Shown piece by piece: positions 45,103 through 52,719 of a DNA stretch of 58,376 bases. A program made the position numbers and the translations under genes. The stretch comes from an uncultured Bacteroidaceae bacterium (GTDB taxonomy: Bacteria; Bacteroidota; Bacteroidia; Bacteroidales; Bacteroidaceae). Within the stretch, counting starts at the first letter, position 1. The number at the start of each line of letters is the position of its first letter. The DNA lies in the NCBI GenBank assembly GCA_905235305.1, contig CAJOLC010000001.1:1-58376 (forward strand), given 5' to 3'. The notes below the pieces were generated by a model that ran no database searches, was not told the origin of the DNA, and saw nothing but the letters and a program-made list of their open reading frames with translations.

Positions 45103-45223
45103 CTAAAAATAATTGAAAACAGGATGCCGGAGATTGAAAATTATCGTAGGGCGCGCAAAATCCCGACAGCCTGCGCCGCACGGTTCAGCACGCTGCATGA
45201 CGCAACGCATCATAGTGGAGTCG

Positions 45224-45289
45224 TTGCAGCATCATGAACCTGCAATTGAATATTCATGAACCTGCAATTGAATATTCATGATGCTGCAA
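45224..45289. repeat. Family A 66-bp array, copy 2
   Basis: TTGCAGCATCATGAA (45224-45238) and TTCATGATGCTGCAA (45275-45289) flank 22-bp units reading CCTGCAATTGAATATTCATG. The interior is inverted relative to the copy at 16414. It lies in the surE/parA divergent region. Confidence 0.9.
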
Positions 45290-45514
45290 TGAACATAATA
45301 CGTTGCGTCGGCTGAAGGAGCACCCTGAGTCGGGCGGCATAATATGCTGAAACGTGTGCACAACTAAGCCCAGTTATCAACAAAAACAGGCAGTTATCAA
45401 CACTTTAGGCATTCTAATGGATAAAAATAGCGTGTTTCTCGGACTTTTGATGTATATTTGCAGACCTTTATATATATTGTACGTATTAAATCACAGGAGT
45501 AGAAAGATATAGAC

Positions 45515-46288
45515 ATGAGCAGAATCATCGCAATAGTAAACCAGAAGGGCGGCGTGGGCAAGACCACCACGAGCATGAACCTGGCTGCCTCGCTCGCCAC
45601 ACTCGAGAAGAAAGTGCTCCTCATCGACGCTGACCCGCAGGCCAACGCATCGAGCGGCATGGGCGTGGACGTCAGCAAGCTCGAGCAAAGCCTCTACAAC
45701 GCCCTGCTCGGACAAGCCGACATCAAGGACATCATCTACACGACGGACATCGACGGGCTCGACATTGTGCCGTCGCACATTAACCTGGTCGGCGCCGAAA
45801 TCGAACTGCTGAACTTCCAGAACCAGGAGCGTGTCCTGAAAGACACAATACAGTCCATCGTCCAAGATTACGACTACATCCTCATCGACTGCAGCCCCAG
45901 CCTGGGCCTCATAACAGTGAACGCCCTCACAGCCGCCGATAGTGTCATCATCCCGGTGCAGTGTGAATACTTCGCCCTGGAAGGCATCAGCAAGTTGCTC
46001 AACACGATAAAGATCGTCAAGACCCGCATGAACCCGCGTCTCGAGATAGAGGGCTTCCTCCTGACCATGTACGACAGTCGCCTCCGCCTCGCTAATCAGA
46101 TCTACGAAGAAGTGAAGCGGCATTTCCGGGAACTCGTGTTCAAGACAGTCATCCAGCGCAATGTCAAGCTCAGCGAAGCACCCAGCCACGGCGTACCCGC
46201 CATCCTCTACGATGCCGACGCCACTGGTTCGAAGGCTCACCTGGCACTGGCCCAGGAGATAATCGCAAAGGAGCAGGCGAAGAAGTAA
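45515..46288 (+). CDS. parA: Chromosome-partitioning ATPase ParA
   Basis: The 257-residue protein starts MSRIIAIVNQKGGVGKTTTS with the deviant Walker A (KGGVGKTT, 11-18), Asp in LIDADPQANASSGMG and Walker B DYILIDCSPSLGLIT. It has no N-terminal HTH, so it is the chromosomal Soj type. It forms ATP-dependent dimers on DNA and moves ParB-parS complexes. parB follows after 95 bp that contain AAATCGT/AAATAGT repeats. Confidence 0.97.
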   Translation: MSRIIAIVNQKGGVGKTTTSMNLAASLATLEKKVLLIDADPQANASSGMGVDVSKLEQSLYNALLGQADIKDIIYTTDIDGLDIVPSHINLVGAEIELLNFQNQERVLKDTIQSIVQDYDYILIDCSPSLGLITVNALTAADSVIIPVQCEYFALEGISKLLNTIKIVKTRMNPRLEIEGFLLTMYDSRLRLANQIYEEVKRHFRELVFKTVIQRNVKLSEAPSHGVPAILYDADATGSKAHLALAQEIIAKEQAKK

Positions 46289-46343
46289 AAAGGTGAAATA
46301 ACTGCCACCGCACTGTAAATAGCCAAATCATCCCATCGTAAAT

Positions 46344-46379
46344 AAATCGTAAATAGTAAATAGTCAAATCGTAAATTAC
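46344..46379 (+). repeat. AAATCGT/AAATAGT repeats ahead of parB
   Basis: AAATCGT, AAATAGT, AAATAGT, a single C, AAATCGT, AAATTAC from 46344 to 46379, ending 4 bp before the parB start codon. Similar 7-8-bp repeats precede ychF (14310-14355). Confidence 0.7.
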
Positions 46380-46383
46380 TGAG

Positions 46384-47286
46384 ATGGCCATCAAGAAAAA
46401 GTATCAAGGACAAGCTCTGGGCAGAGGACTCGACGCCCTCTTGCAGACAGAAGTCATCCAGACCAACGGCTCGTCGAACCTCCAGGAAGTAAGGATGGAC
46501 GACATCCAGCCAAATCCCGACCAGCCGCGACGTGAATTCGACGACGACGCACTGCAGGAACTCGCCAACAGCATCCGCCAGATAGGAATCGTGCAGCCCA
46601 TCACACTCCGCGACATGGGCAACGGCACCTACACCATCATCGCAGGAGAACGACGCTGGCGGGCAAGTCAGCGGGTCGGCCTAACCACCATCCCCGCCTA
46701 CATCCGCACCGTCGACGACGAAAACATGCTCGAAATGGCACTCGTCGAAAACATCCAGCGCGAAGACCTCACCGCAATAGAAGTGGCACTGGCCTATCAG
46801 AACCTCATCGAGAAACACAGCCTCACGCAAGACCAACTCAGCGAACGCGTAGGCAAGAACCGTGCCACCATCGCCAACTACCTGCGCCTCCTGAAGCTCC
46901 CCGCCCCCGTGCAAGTGGCACTGCGGAACAAAGAAATCGACATGGGACACGCCCGCGCCCTCCTCTCCATCGCAGACCCAAAGGCACAGCTCAAGGTTTT
47001 CGCCGAAATGAAAAACGGCCGCATGAGCGTCCGCCAAATAGAGAACATGGTGAAGCTCCTCAGCGAAGGCGCCTCCGTAAAGACACAGACCGGCACACGC
47101 ATCCGCCAGAAAGGCTCCAACCTCAGTGCCGACTACAACGTCCTACGCGAAGGCCTGAGGAGCCTCTTCAAGACACGCGTGGAACTCACCTGCTCCGAGA
47201 AAGGCAAAGGAAAGATAAGCATCCCCTTCTCCGGCGAGGCAGAACTGGAACGCATCATCGAAATGTTCGACAAGTTACGCAGCTAA
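46384..47286 (+). CDS. parB: Chromosome-partitioning protein ParB
   Basis: The 300-residue ParB/Spo0J has an N-terminal basic tail (GRGLDALLQTE), a CTPase/ParB-N domain (about 35-125) with the AGERRWRAS box and ENIQREDLTAIE motif, a DNA-binding HTH (LTQDQLSERVGKNRATIANYLRLL, about 140-165) and a C-terminal dimerisation domain. No perfect TGTTCCACGTGGAACA or GTTTCACGTGAAAC parS-like site was noticed in the window. It abuts the DUF5683 gene with no spacer. Confidence 0.97.
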   Translation: MAIKKKYQGQALGRGLDALLQTEVIQTNGSSNLQEVRMDDIQPNPDQPRREFDDDALQELANSIRQIGIVQPITLRDMGNGTYTIIAGERRWRASQRVGLTTIPAYIRTVDDENMLEMALVENIQREDLTAIEVALAYQNLIEKHSLTQDQLSERVGKNRATIANYLRLLKLPAPVQVALRNKEIDMGHARALLSIADPKAQLKVFAEMKNGRMSVRQIENMVKLLSEGASVKTQTGTRIRQKGSNLSADYNVLREGLRSLFKTRVELTCSEKGKGKISIPFSGEAELERIIEMFDKLRS

Positions 47287-47970
47287 ATGAAACTCCGACA
47301 CACACTCCTCATCCTCATGGCCCTGCCTGTCTGGCTCGGCTCAACACCTGACCTTCAGGCACAGGAAGTGGATAGTGTGCTCACAGAAAACGCCGCAGAC
47401 ACCGCTGCATTGCTCACAATCAGCGAAAACCTCCTGCAAAAGATACAGCCTCGACGCAATCTCCAAGACTTCAAACCCGACCCTATCCGGGCAATGTGGC
47501 TGGGTCTGGTACTGCCCGGAGCAGGCCAGATCTACAATCGCAAGTATTGGAAACTGCCCATCATCTACGGAGGCTTCCTCGGTTGCGTATATGCCCTCAC
47601 CTGGAACGGGCAGATGCTCGCCGACTACTCGCAGGCTTACCTCGACATCATGGACAGCGACCCCAACACGAAAAGCTACGAGAAGATGCTGCCGCCCAAC
47701 TATAGCATCGCCGGCAAAGAAGAACGCTTCAAGGGAATCTTTAAGAACAAGAAGGACACCTACCGCAGGTACCGGGACCTCTCAATCTTCGCCTTCGGGG
47801 GAGTCTACCTGCTGTCCGTCATCGACGCCTACGTCGATGCAGAACTCTCAACGTTCGACATCTCCCATGACCTTAGCCTTGACATACAACCCACAATGAT
47901 CGAAACAGGGCGATTCGACACCATGAACCGCACAACATCCCTTGGCGTGCAATGCGTCATAAACTTCTAA
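47287..47970 (+). CDS. DUF5683 membrane-associated protein
   Basis: The 227-residue protein starts on the base after the parB stop. It has a signal peptide (LLILMALPVWLGSTPDLQAQE), then DUF5683 features: DPIRAMWLGLVLPGAGQIYN (about 67-86), KYWKLPIIYGGFLGCVYALTW (membrane segment), NKKDTYRRYRDLSIFAFGGVYLLSVIDAYVDA (second segment). The family is conserved next to ParAB in Bacteroidota and its role is unknown. Abutting genes indicate one operon with parAB, mltD-like and relA. Confidence 0.85.
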   Translation: MKLRHTLLILMALPVWLGSTPDLQAQEVDSVLTENAADTAALLTISENLLQKIQPRRNLQDFKPDPIRAMWLGLVLPGAGQIYNRKYWKLPIIYGGFLGCVYALTWNGQMLADYSQAYLDIMDSDPNTKSYEKMLPPNYSIAGKEERFKGIFKNKKDTYRRYRDLSIFAFGGVYLLSVIDAYVDAELSTFDISHDLSLDIQPTMIETGRFDTMNRTTSLGVQCVINF

Positions 47971-47985
47971 AACACCTATCCCACG

Positions 47986-49269
47986 ATGAAAAAACTCACA
48001 ACATACAGTTCCATCCTCTTCCTCCTCCTCTTCTTCCCCTGCAACACCATCATGGCACAATACGAAGAAGACAACGAAGAGCAAGACGACATACTGGCCC
48101 TCCCGGAAGTCATCGAAGAGCTGCCCGAAGGTTTGCAGACGCAAGAAATTGACAGCCTGCTTGCCGACTGGCAGACACGCAACTACCTATTCTTCGACGA
48201 GAACTGCGAGTCGACAGGCGAAAACCCTGTGTTCGACGCACAGACCTACGCACAGCGGCTGAGCAGGCTGCCTAATGTGATTGACATGCCATACAATAGC
48301 GCCGTGCAGAAATACATAGACCTTTACAGCGGACGGCTGCGTAACTCGGTCGCCGTACTGCTTGGCGCGAGCAACTTCTATAATCCAATCTTCGAGGAGG
48401 CCCTCGAAAGCTATCAGATTCCACTTGAATTGAAGTACCTGCCCATCATAGAGAGCGCACTCAATCCCACTGCCGTGAGCCGTGTCGGAGCAGTAGGCCT
48501 GTGGCAATTCATGATAGGTACCGGCAAGCAATACGGTCTTGAAGTGACCAGCCTAATTGACGAACGTCGCGACCCCATCAAGGCAAGTTATGCCGCAGCA
48601 CGCTATTTGCACGACCTTTACGGCATCTTCGGCGACTGGACCCTCGCTATTGCCAGCTACAATTGTGGTCCTAACAACATCCTCAAAGCCATAAAGAGAG
48701 CGGGAGGCGTCAAGGATTATTGGACGATCTATCCTTATTTGCCGGCCGAGACACGCGGCTACGTGCCTGCCTTCATTGCGGCGAACTACATCATGAACTA
48801 CTATTGCGACCACAACATATGCCCCATCAACACCAGACTTCCGCAGGGGACCGACACGATACAGGTCAATAGGAACGTCCGCATGGAACGCATCGTGGAG
48901 CTTTGCGGCATTAGTCAGGAGGAGCTTCGAAAGCTCAATCCGCAGTACCGCACTACGTTGATTCCCGGCGACTCCCATGCTTGTACGCTTCGCATGCCTG
49001 CCGCCGCCATCAATTCCTTCATTGAGGCAGGCGACTCCATCTACGTTCCACCCACGGAGATGGCAGCACAGATTGAGCTCCCCGTCGTAGAGCAACCGCA
49101 AGCGAAGAAGGGCAGAAGCAGTCGAGGAAGCAAGTATGCGACCGTCCGCAAAGGCGATACTCTTGGCGCAATCGCAAAGAGAAACGGCACAACCGTTGCC
49201 AACATCAGGCGGCTCAACGGCATTAAAGGCAACACGCTCTATGCCGGACGAAAGATTAGAGTGAAATAA
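47986..49269 (+). CDS. Membrane-bound lytic transglycosylase (MltD-like) with LysM
   Basis: The 427-residue protein has a signal peptide (cleavage after TIMAQ), an acidic linker, an SLT/GH23 domain (about 110-260) with the catalytic Glu in LPIIESALNPTAVS and the downstream GAVGLWQFM, plus IASYNCGPNNILKA. One C-terminal LysM (about 383-427: ATVRKGDTLGAIAKRNGTTV...LYAGRKIRVK) binds peptidoglycan. It cleaves the glycan strand to anhydro-MurNAc. It is transcribed with parAB and DUF5683; relA starts 8 bp later. Confidence 0.92.
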   Translation: MKKLTTYSSILFLLLFFPCNTIMAQYEEDNEEQDDILALPEVIEELPEGLQTQEIDSLLADWQTRNYLFFDENCESTGENPVFDAQTYAQRLSRLPNVIDMPYNSAVQKYIDLYSGRLRNSVAVLLGASNFYNPIFEEALESYQIPLELKYLPIIESALNPTAVSRVGAVGLWQFMIGTGKQYGLEVTSLIDERRDPIKASYAAARYLHDLYGIFGDWTLAIASYNCGPNNILKAIKRAGGVKDYWTIYPYLPAETRGYVPAFIAANYIMNYYCDHNICPINTRLPQGTDTIQVNRNVRMERIVELCGISQEELRKLNPQYRTTLIPGDSHACTLRMPAAAINSFIEAGDSIYVPPTEMAAQIELPVVEQPQAKKGRSSRGSKYATVRKGDTLGAIAKRNGTTVANIRRLNGIKGNTLYAGRKIRVK

Positions 49270-49277
49270 AACCGACT

Positions 49278-51548
49278 ATGGAGGACAATAACTTTCGCGA
49301 GATGGAAGACGAGAGAATGGTTGCCGAAGCGTATCAGCACCTGATAGACACTTATCTGGCATCACATCATCGCAAGCACACCGACATCATCGACAAGGCG
49401 TTCAACTTCGCCAAGGAGGCTCACAAGGGCGTCCGACGCCTTTCCGGCGAGCCGTACATCATGCATCCCATTGCCGTGGCACAGATTGCGTGCGAGGACA
49501 TTGGCTTGGGCAGCACCGGCATCTGCTCGGCGCTCCTGCACGATGTGGTGGAAGACACGGACTATACTGTAGAGGACATCGCCAACATCTTCGGCCCGAA
49601 GATAGCGCAGATTGTCGATGGACTGACCAAGATATCTGGCGGCATCTTCGGCGACAAGGCGTCGGTTCAGGCGGAGTCCTTCAAGAAGTTGCTGCTCACA
49701 ATGAGCGAGGACATCCGGGTCATACTGATTAAGATTTCCGACCGCCTGCATAACATGCGCACCCTAGGCAGCCAGCTGCCTGGAAAACAATATAAGATTG
49801 CGGGCGAGACCCTCTATATCTATGCGCCTCTGGCCAACCGCCTCGGCCTGAACAAAGTGAAGGAGGAGCTCGAGGACCTGAGTTTCAGCTACGAGCATCC
49901 CGAGGAATACAGGGCCATCCAAGAGCAGATCGAGGGCATCCGGGCGCATCTGACCACCATCTTCGACCAGTTCACCGACCCCATCAGGCAGGAGCTCGAC
50001 AAGACGGGGCTTAAGTATGAGATCAAGGCTCGCTTCAAAAAGCCGTACAGCATCTGGACGAAGATGCAGACGAAGCACGTCACGTTCGAGGAGGTCTACG
50101 ACATCCTGGCCGTACGCATCATATTCGAGGTGACGGAGGGCATGAATGAGACGGACGAATGCTTCAAGATCTACAACATTGCCAGCACGATATACAAGCC
50201 GCACCCCGACCGTTTGCGCGACTGGGTACACAACAAGAAGGCCAACGGCTACCAGGCGCTCCACTCGACGCTCATGAGTAAGGCGGGCAAATGGATTGAG
50301 GTGCAGATCAGGAGCCGCCGCATGGACGACATCGCGGAGCATGGCTTTGCGGCTCACTGGAAGTATAAGGACGGCGTCGTAGAAGGCGAGGGTACCGACA
50401 ACGAACTCGACAAGTGGCTCTATCAAATCAAGGAAATCCTGGACGATCCACAGCCGAATGCCATCGACTTCCTCGATACCATCAAGCTCAACCTGTTTGC
50501 CAACGAGATATTCGTCGTGACGCCTAAGGGCGAGTTCAAGACTATGCCGGCCGGCTGTACAGTGCTCGACTTCGCCTTCAGCGTACATACTTTCCTCGGC
50601 ACCCACTGTATCGGAGCAAAGGTAAACCACCAGCTCGTCGGCATCAGTCAGGTGCTGCAGAGCGGAGACCAGGTCGAAATCCTCACTTCAAAGAACCAGA
50701 AGGTCGAAAAAGGCTGGATAGATTTCGTCACGACGGCTAAGGCAAAGGGCAAAATCATAGCCCTCCTGCGCCGGATAGAACGGGAGAAGCAGAAGATTGG
50801 CGAGGATATCCTGAACGACTTCCTCGAAAGGAACGAGAAGGAAGCCACTAGTGTCAACATCACGAAGCTGTGTCGCTTCCACGACGTAAACAGCCGCGAG
50901 GAACTGCTCTCCATGATTGGCGACAAGACCATCACGCTCGACGAGGCCGACATCGACGCCCTGGGCGAGAAATCCACAGGGGGGAAGAAGTGGAGCAAGT
51001 ACCTGAAAATCTTCAAGAGAAAGAACTCCGTCCCTGCCTCCACCGAGGAGGAGGAGCAGACATCTGCTGCCGACGACGGCTACAAGATACCTAAGTTCGA
51101 CAAGAAGAAGACGCTTGCCATCAGCGAGGAAACCATCGACCAGTACACTTTCTGCGACCACTGCCACCCAATCCCCGGTGATGACGTGCTCGGTTATCTC
51201 GATGAGAACGGGCAGATCATCATCCACAAACGCCAGTGCGACATAGCGAAACGCCTCAAGGCAACCGGTGGAAACCAAATCCTGGCTGCCGTCTGGGACA
51301 CGCACGGCACGCTCTCCTTCCCCGCCACCCTGCATATCGCAGGCTTCGACCGCGTGGGCGTACTCCATCAAATCACGGGAATTCTCTCGCAGCAACTTAA
51401 TGTCAACATCAACAGCGTACATATCGACACCAGCGACGGCCTGTTTACCGCCGAACTCCGGCTCGGTGTGCACGACGCCAAGGACCTCCAAGCCATCTGC
51501 CGCGACCTGAAGAAGATCGAAGACGTCGAAGATGTGCGGCGCTTCTGA
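49278..51548 (+). CDS. Bifunctional (p)ppGpp synthetase/hydrolase (RelA/SpoT)
   Basis: The 756-residue long RSH protein has an intact HD hydrolase domain (HDVVEDTDYT, His88-Asp89), a synthetase domain (about 230-350) with ANGYQALHSTLM, TGS (about 395-460), a helical region, the Cys-containing CDHCHPIPGD zinc-finger-like motif (about 625) and a C-terminal ACT domain (about 675-756: LHIAGFDRVGVLHQITGILS). The intact HDxxED suggests hydrolase activity is retained. It controls the stringent response. Last gene of the parA operon, followed by a terminator. Confidence 0.97.
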   Translation: MEDNNFREMEDERMVAEAYQHLIDTYLASHHRKHTDIIDKAFNFAKEAHKGVRRLSGEPYIMHPIAVAQIACEDIGLGSTGICSALLHDVVEDTDYTVEDIANIFGPKIAQIVDGLTKISGGIFGDKASVQAESFKKLLLTMSEDIRVILIKISDRLHNMRTLGSQLPGKQYKIAGETLYIYAPLANRLGLNKVKEELEDLSFSYEHPEEYRAIQEQIEGIRAHLTTIFDQFTDPIRQELDKTGLKYEIKARFKKPYSIWTKMQTKHVTFEEVYDILAVRIIFEVTEGMNETDECFKIYNIASTIYKPHPDRLRDWVHNKKANGYQALHSTLMSKAGKWIEVQIRSRRMDDIAEHGFAAHWKYKDGVVEGEGTDNELDKWLYQIKEILDDPQPNAIDFLDTIKLNLFANEIFVVTPKGEFKTMPAGCTVLDFAFSVHTFLGTHCIGAKVNHQLVGISQVLQSGDQVEILTSKNQKVEKGWIDFVTTAKAKGKIIALLRRIEREKQKIGEDILNDFLERNEKEATSVNITKLCRFHDVNSREELLSMIGDKTITLDEADIDALGEKSTGGKKWSKYLKIFKRKNSVPASTEEEEQTSAADDGYKIPKFDKKKTLAISEETIDQYTFCDHCHPIPGDDVLGYLDENGQIIIHKRQCDIAKRLKATGGNQILAAVWDTHGTLSFPATLHIAGFDRVGVLHQITGILSQQLNVNINSVHIDTSDGLFTAELRLGVHDAKDLQAICRDLKKIEDVEDVRRF

Positions 51549-51624
51549 GCACTGTTCCTGCACCCTCCCCCTTGCCTCTCGCTCCTTGCCCATTGCTCCT
51601 CGCCCCCTACCCCTTGCCCCTTCC

Positions 51625-51652
51625 AAGCCAGACCTAACAGCCTGGCTTTTTT
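51625..51652 (+). terminator. Intrinsic terminator downstream of relA/spoT
   Basis: AAGCCAG (51625-51631) and CTGGCTT (51642-51648) form a perfect 7-bp stem followed by TTTTTT. Confidence 0.8.
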
Positions 51653-51672
51653 CATGCAACACTATGGGTTCG

Positions 51673-51738
51673 TTGCAGCATCATGAACCTGCAATTGAAT
51701 ATTCATGAACCTGCAATTGAATATTCATGATGCTGCAA
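51673..51738. repeat. Family A 66-bp array, copy 3
   Basis: Perfect ends TTGCAGCATCATGAA (51673-51687) and TTCATGATGCTGCAA (51724-51738), with the same interior and orientation as the copy at 45224, identical apart from flanks. It lies between the convergent 3' ends of relA and the nitrilase gene. Confidence 0.9.
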
Positions 51739-51826
51739 ACAACATAACGTGGAGGAAGCGGGGAGCAAGGAGCAAGGAAGCGGGGAGCAAGGGGCAAGGA
51801 GCGAGAAACTTGGAGTAGGAAGAGCC

Positions 51827-52612
51827 TCAGTCCGTCAGGTTGAAGCGGTCTCTCTCCCTCAGTACGGGGAACTTCTCACGGAAGGACTTCATGCGACGGA
51901 TGTCGAGGGTCTGGGTCAGGACGCACGCTTCGCCGTCCGGAGCAGCAGTGGAGAAGCCGAAGGAATCTACGACGCAAGTGCCGCCGCTGTACTCGCAGAC
52001 AGGGTCTTTACCGATTCGATTCACCCCAAGCACAAAGCATTGATTCTCGATGGCCCGTGCTGCGAGCAGCGTCTTCCAAGCATGCATCCGCACGGAAGGC
52101 CAGGAGGCCACGCAGATGAGGACGTCGTAGTCGTCGCGATTCCTCAGCCAAATCGGGAAACGCAGGTCGTAGCAAATGCTGAGATGGAAGCGAAGGCCGC
52201 GCCACTCGACCGTGACGTACTCACCTCCAGGCGTATAGTTGCGGGTCTCGCCACCGTAAGAAAAGAGGTGATGCTTGTCATACCATTTACAATTTAACAA
52301 TTTACAATTTGCGGTTTCGCCTGGTTTGACGAAGTAAAGCCTGTTCCGGAAGGTGCCGTCCGGCAGACTTACCGCGATGCTTCCTGCTACTGCGGCGTCG
52401 AGTTTGTCTGCCATCCGCTGCATCCACTGCAGGGTTTCTCCGTTCTCGGACTCTGCCACACCCATTGGTTCAGTAGTGACGCCCGTGCTCCACATCTCGG
52501 GAAGCACGTAGATGTCGCTCTTTTCGGCAGAAAGCATCATACGTTCCGCCACCTCACGGTTCTCACTTGCCGACTCCCAGCGGATGTCCATCTGTACTAA
52601 CGCAACCTTCAT
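51827..52612 (-). CDS. Nitrilase-superfamily omega-amidase (YafV/Nit2-like)
   Basis: The start was set at MKVALVQMDI (52612), the standard N-terminus. The 261-residue enzyme has the catalytic triad Glu39 (VLPEMWSTGV), Lys113 (YDKHHLF) and Cys147 (SICYDLRFP). The YafV-type context (WSTGV, DKHHLF) suggests hydrolysis of alpha-ketoglutaramate or similar amides. Residues 100-110 (TANCKLLNCKW) are encoded by AATTTAC/AATTTGC repeats (52287-52311) and look inserted before the catalytic Lys loop, compared with the usual family spacing. It is divergent from the OPT gene. Confidence 0.9.
   Translation of the reverse strand: MKVALVQMDIRWESASENREVAERMMLSAEKSDIYVLPEMWSTGVTTEPMGVAESENGETLQWMQRMADKLDAAVAGSIAVSLPDGTFRNRLYFVKPGETANCKLLNCKWYDKHHLFSYGGETRNYTPGGEYVTVEWRGLRFHLSICYDLRFPIWLRNRDDYDVLICVASWPSVRMHAWKTLLAARAIENQCFVLGVNRIGKDPVCEYSGGTCVVDSFGFSTAAPDGEACVLTQTLDIRRMKSFREKFPVLRERDRFNLTD
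52287..52311. repeat. AATTTAC-type repeats inside the nitrilase reading frame
   Basis: TTTAC, AATTTAAC, AATTTAC, AATTTGC run through codons 101-109 in reverse. The same words (TTTACAATTA, AATTGTAAA) occur between genes at about 6490-6535. Confidence 0.6.
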
Positions 52613-52649
52613 CTTTTCGTTCTTTTGTGTGCAAAAGTACAAAAAAAAC

Positions 52650-52677
52650 TATGAACTATGAACTCTGGACTATGAAC
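52650..52677. repeat. Four CTATGAA-type heptamers in the divergent promoter region
   Basis: CTATGAA, CTATGAA, CTCTGGA, CTATGAA at 52650-52677, between the nitrilase and OPT start codons, overlapping the place where the -33 boxes would lie. Confidence 0.7.
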
Positions 52678-52683
52678 TTTTTG

Positions 52684-52691
52684 TATCTTTG
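52684..52691 (+). promoter_or_regulatory. -7 box of the OPT transporter gene
   Basis: TATCTTTG at 52684-52691, 28 bp upstream of the start codon. The -33 position is in the CTATGAA repeats and has no TTTG. Confidence 0.5.
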
Positions 52692-52719
52692 TACGCAATA
52701 ACTCATAAACTTCTACATT

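Larger units (their letters stand above)
45075..45514. other. Divergent 440-bp region between surE and parA
   Basis: It holds the surE -7 box (45095-45102), a family A array (45224-45289) and TATATTTG at 45453-45460 as likely parA -7 element. Three related CGTTGCGTC/ACGCAAC-like words (about 45200, 45301) and AGTTATCAACA (45372, 45392) are present. TTATCAACA resembles a DnaA-box core (TTATNCACA) but differs at one position. No gene is supported. Confidence 0.5.
51578..51805. repeat. Heptamer-rich inverted arms around the relA terminator and family A array
   Basis: The C-rich CTCGCTCCTTGCCC (51578-51591) is matched exactly by GGGCAAGGAGCGAG (51792-51805). C-rich repeats at about 51556-51622 and G-rich repeats (GGGAGCAAGG, GGAAGCGGGG) at about 51757-51805 enclose a terminator and a family A array. 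The outermost relA-side and nitrilase-side sequences are therefore inverted copies. Confidence 0.75.

Noticed and set aside
45365..45405. DnaA boxes (TTATCAACA) and a replication origin beside parA
   Set aside because: Two copies differ from TTATNCACA at one position; there is no dnaA, AT-rich unwinding region or further boxes.
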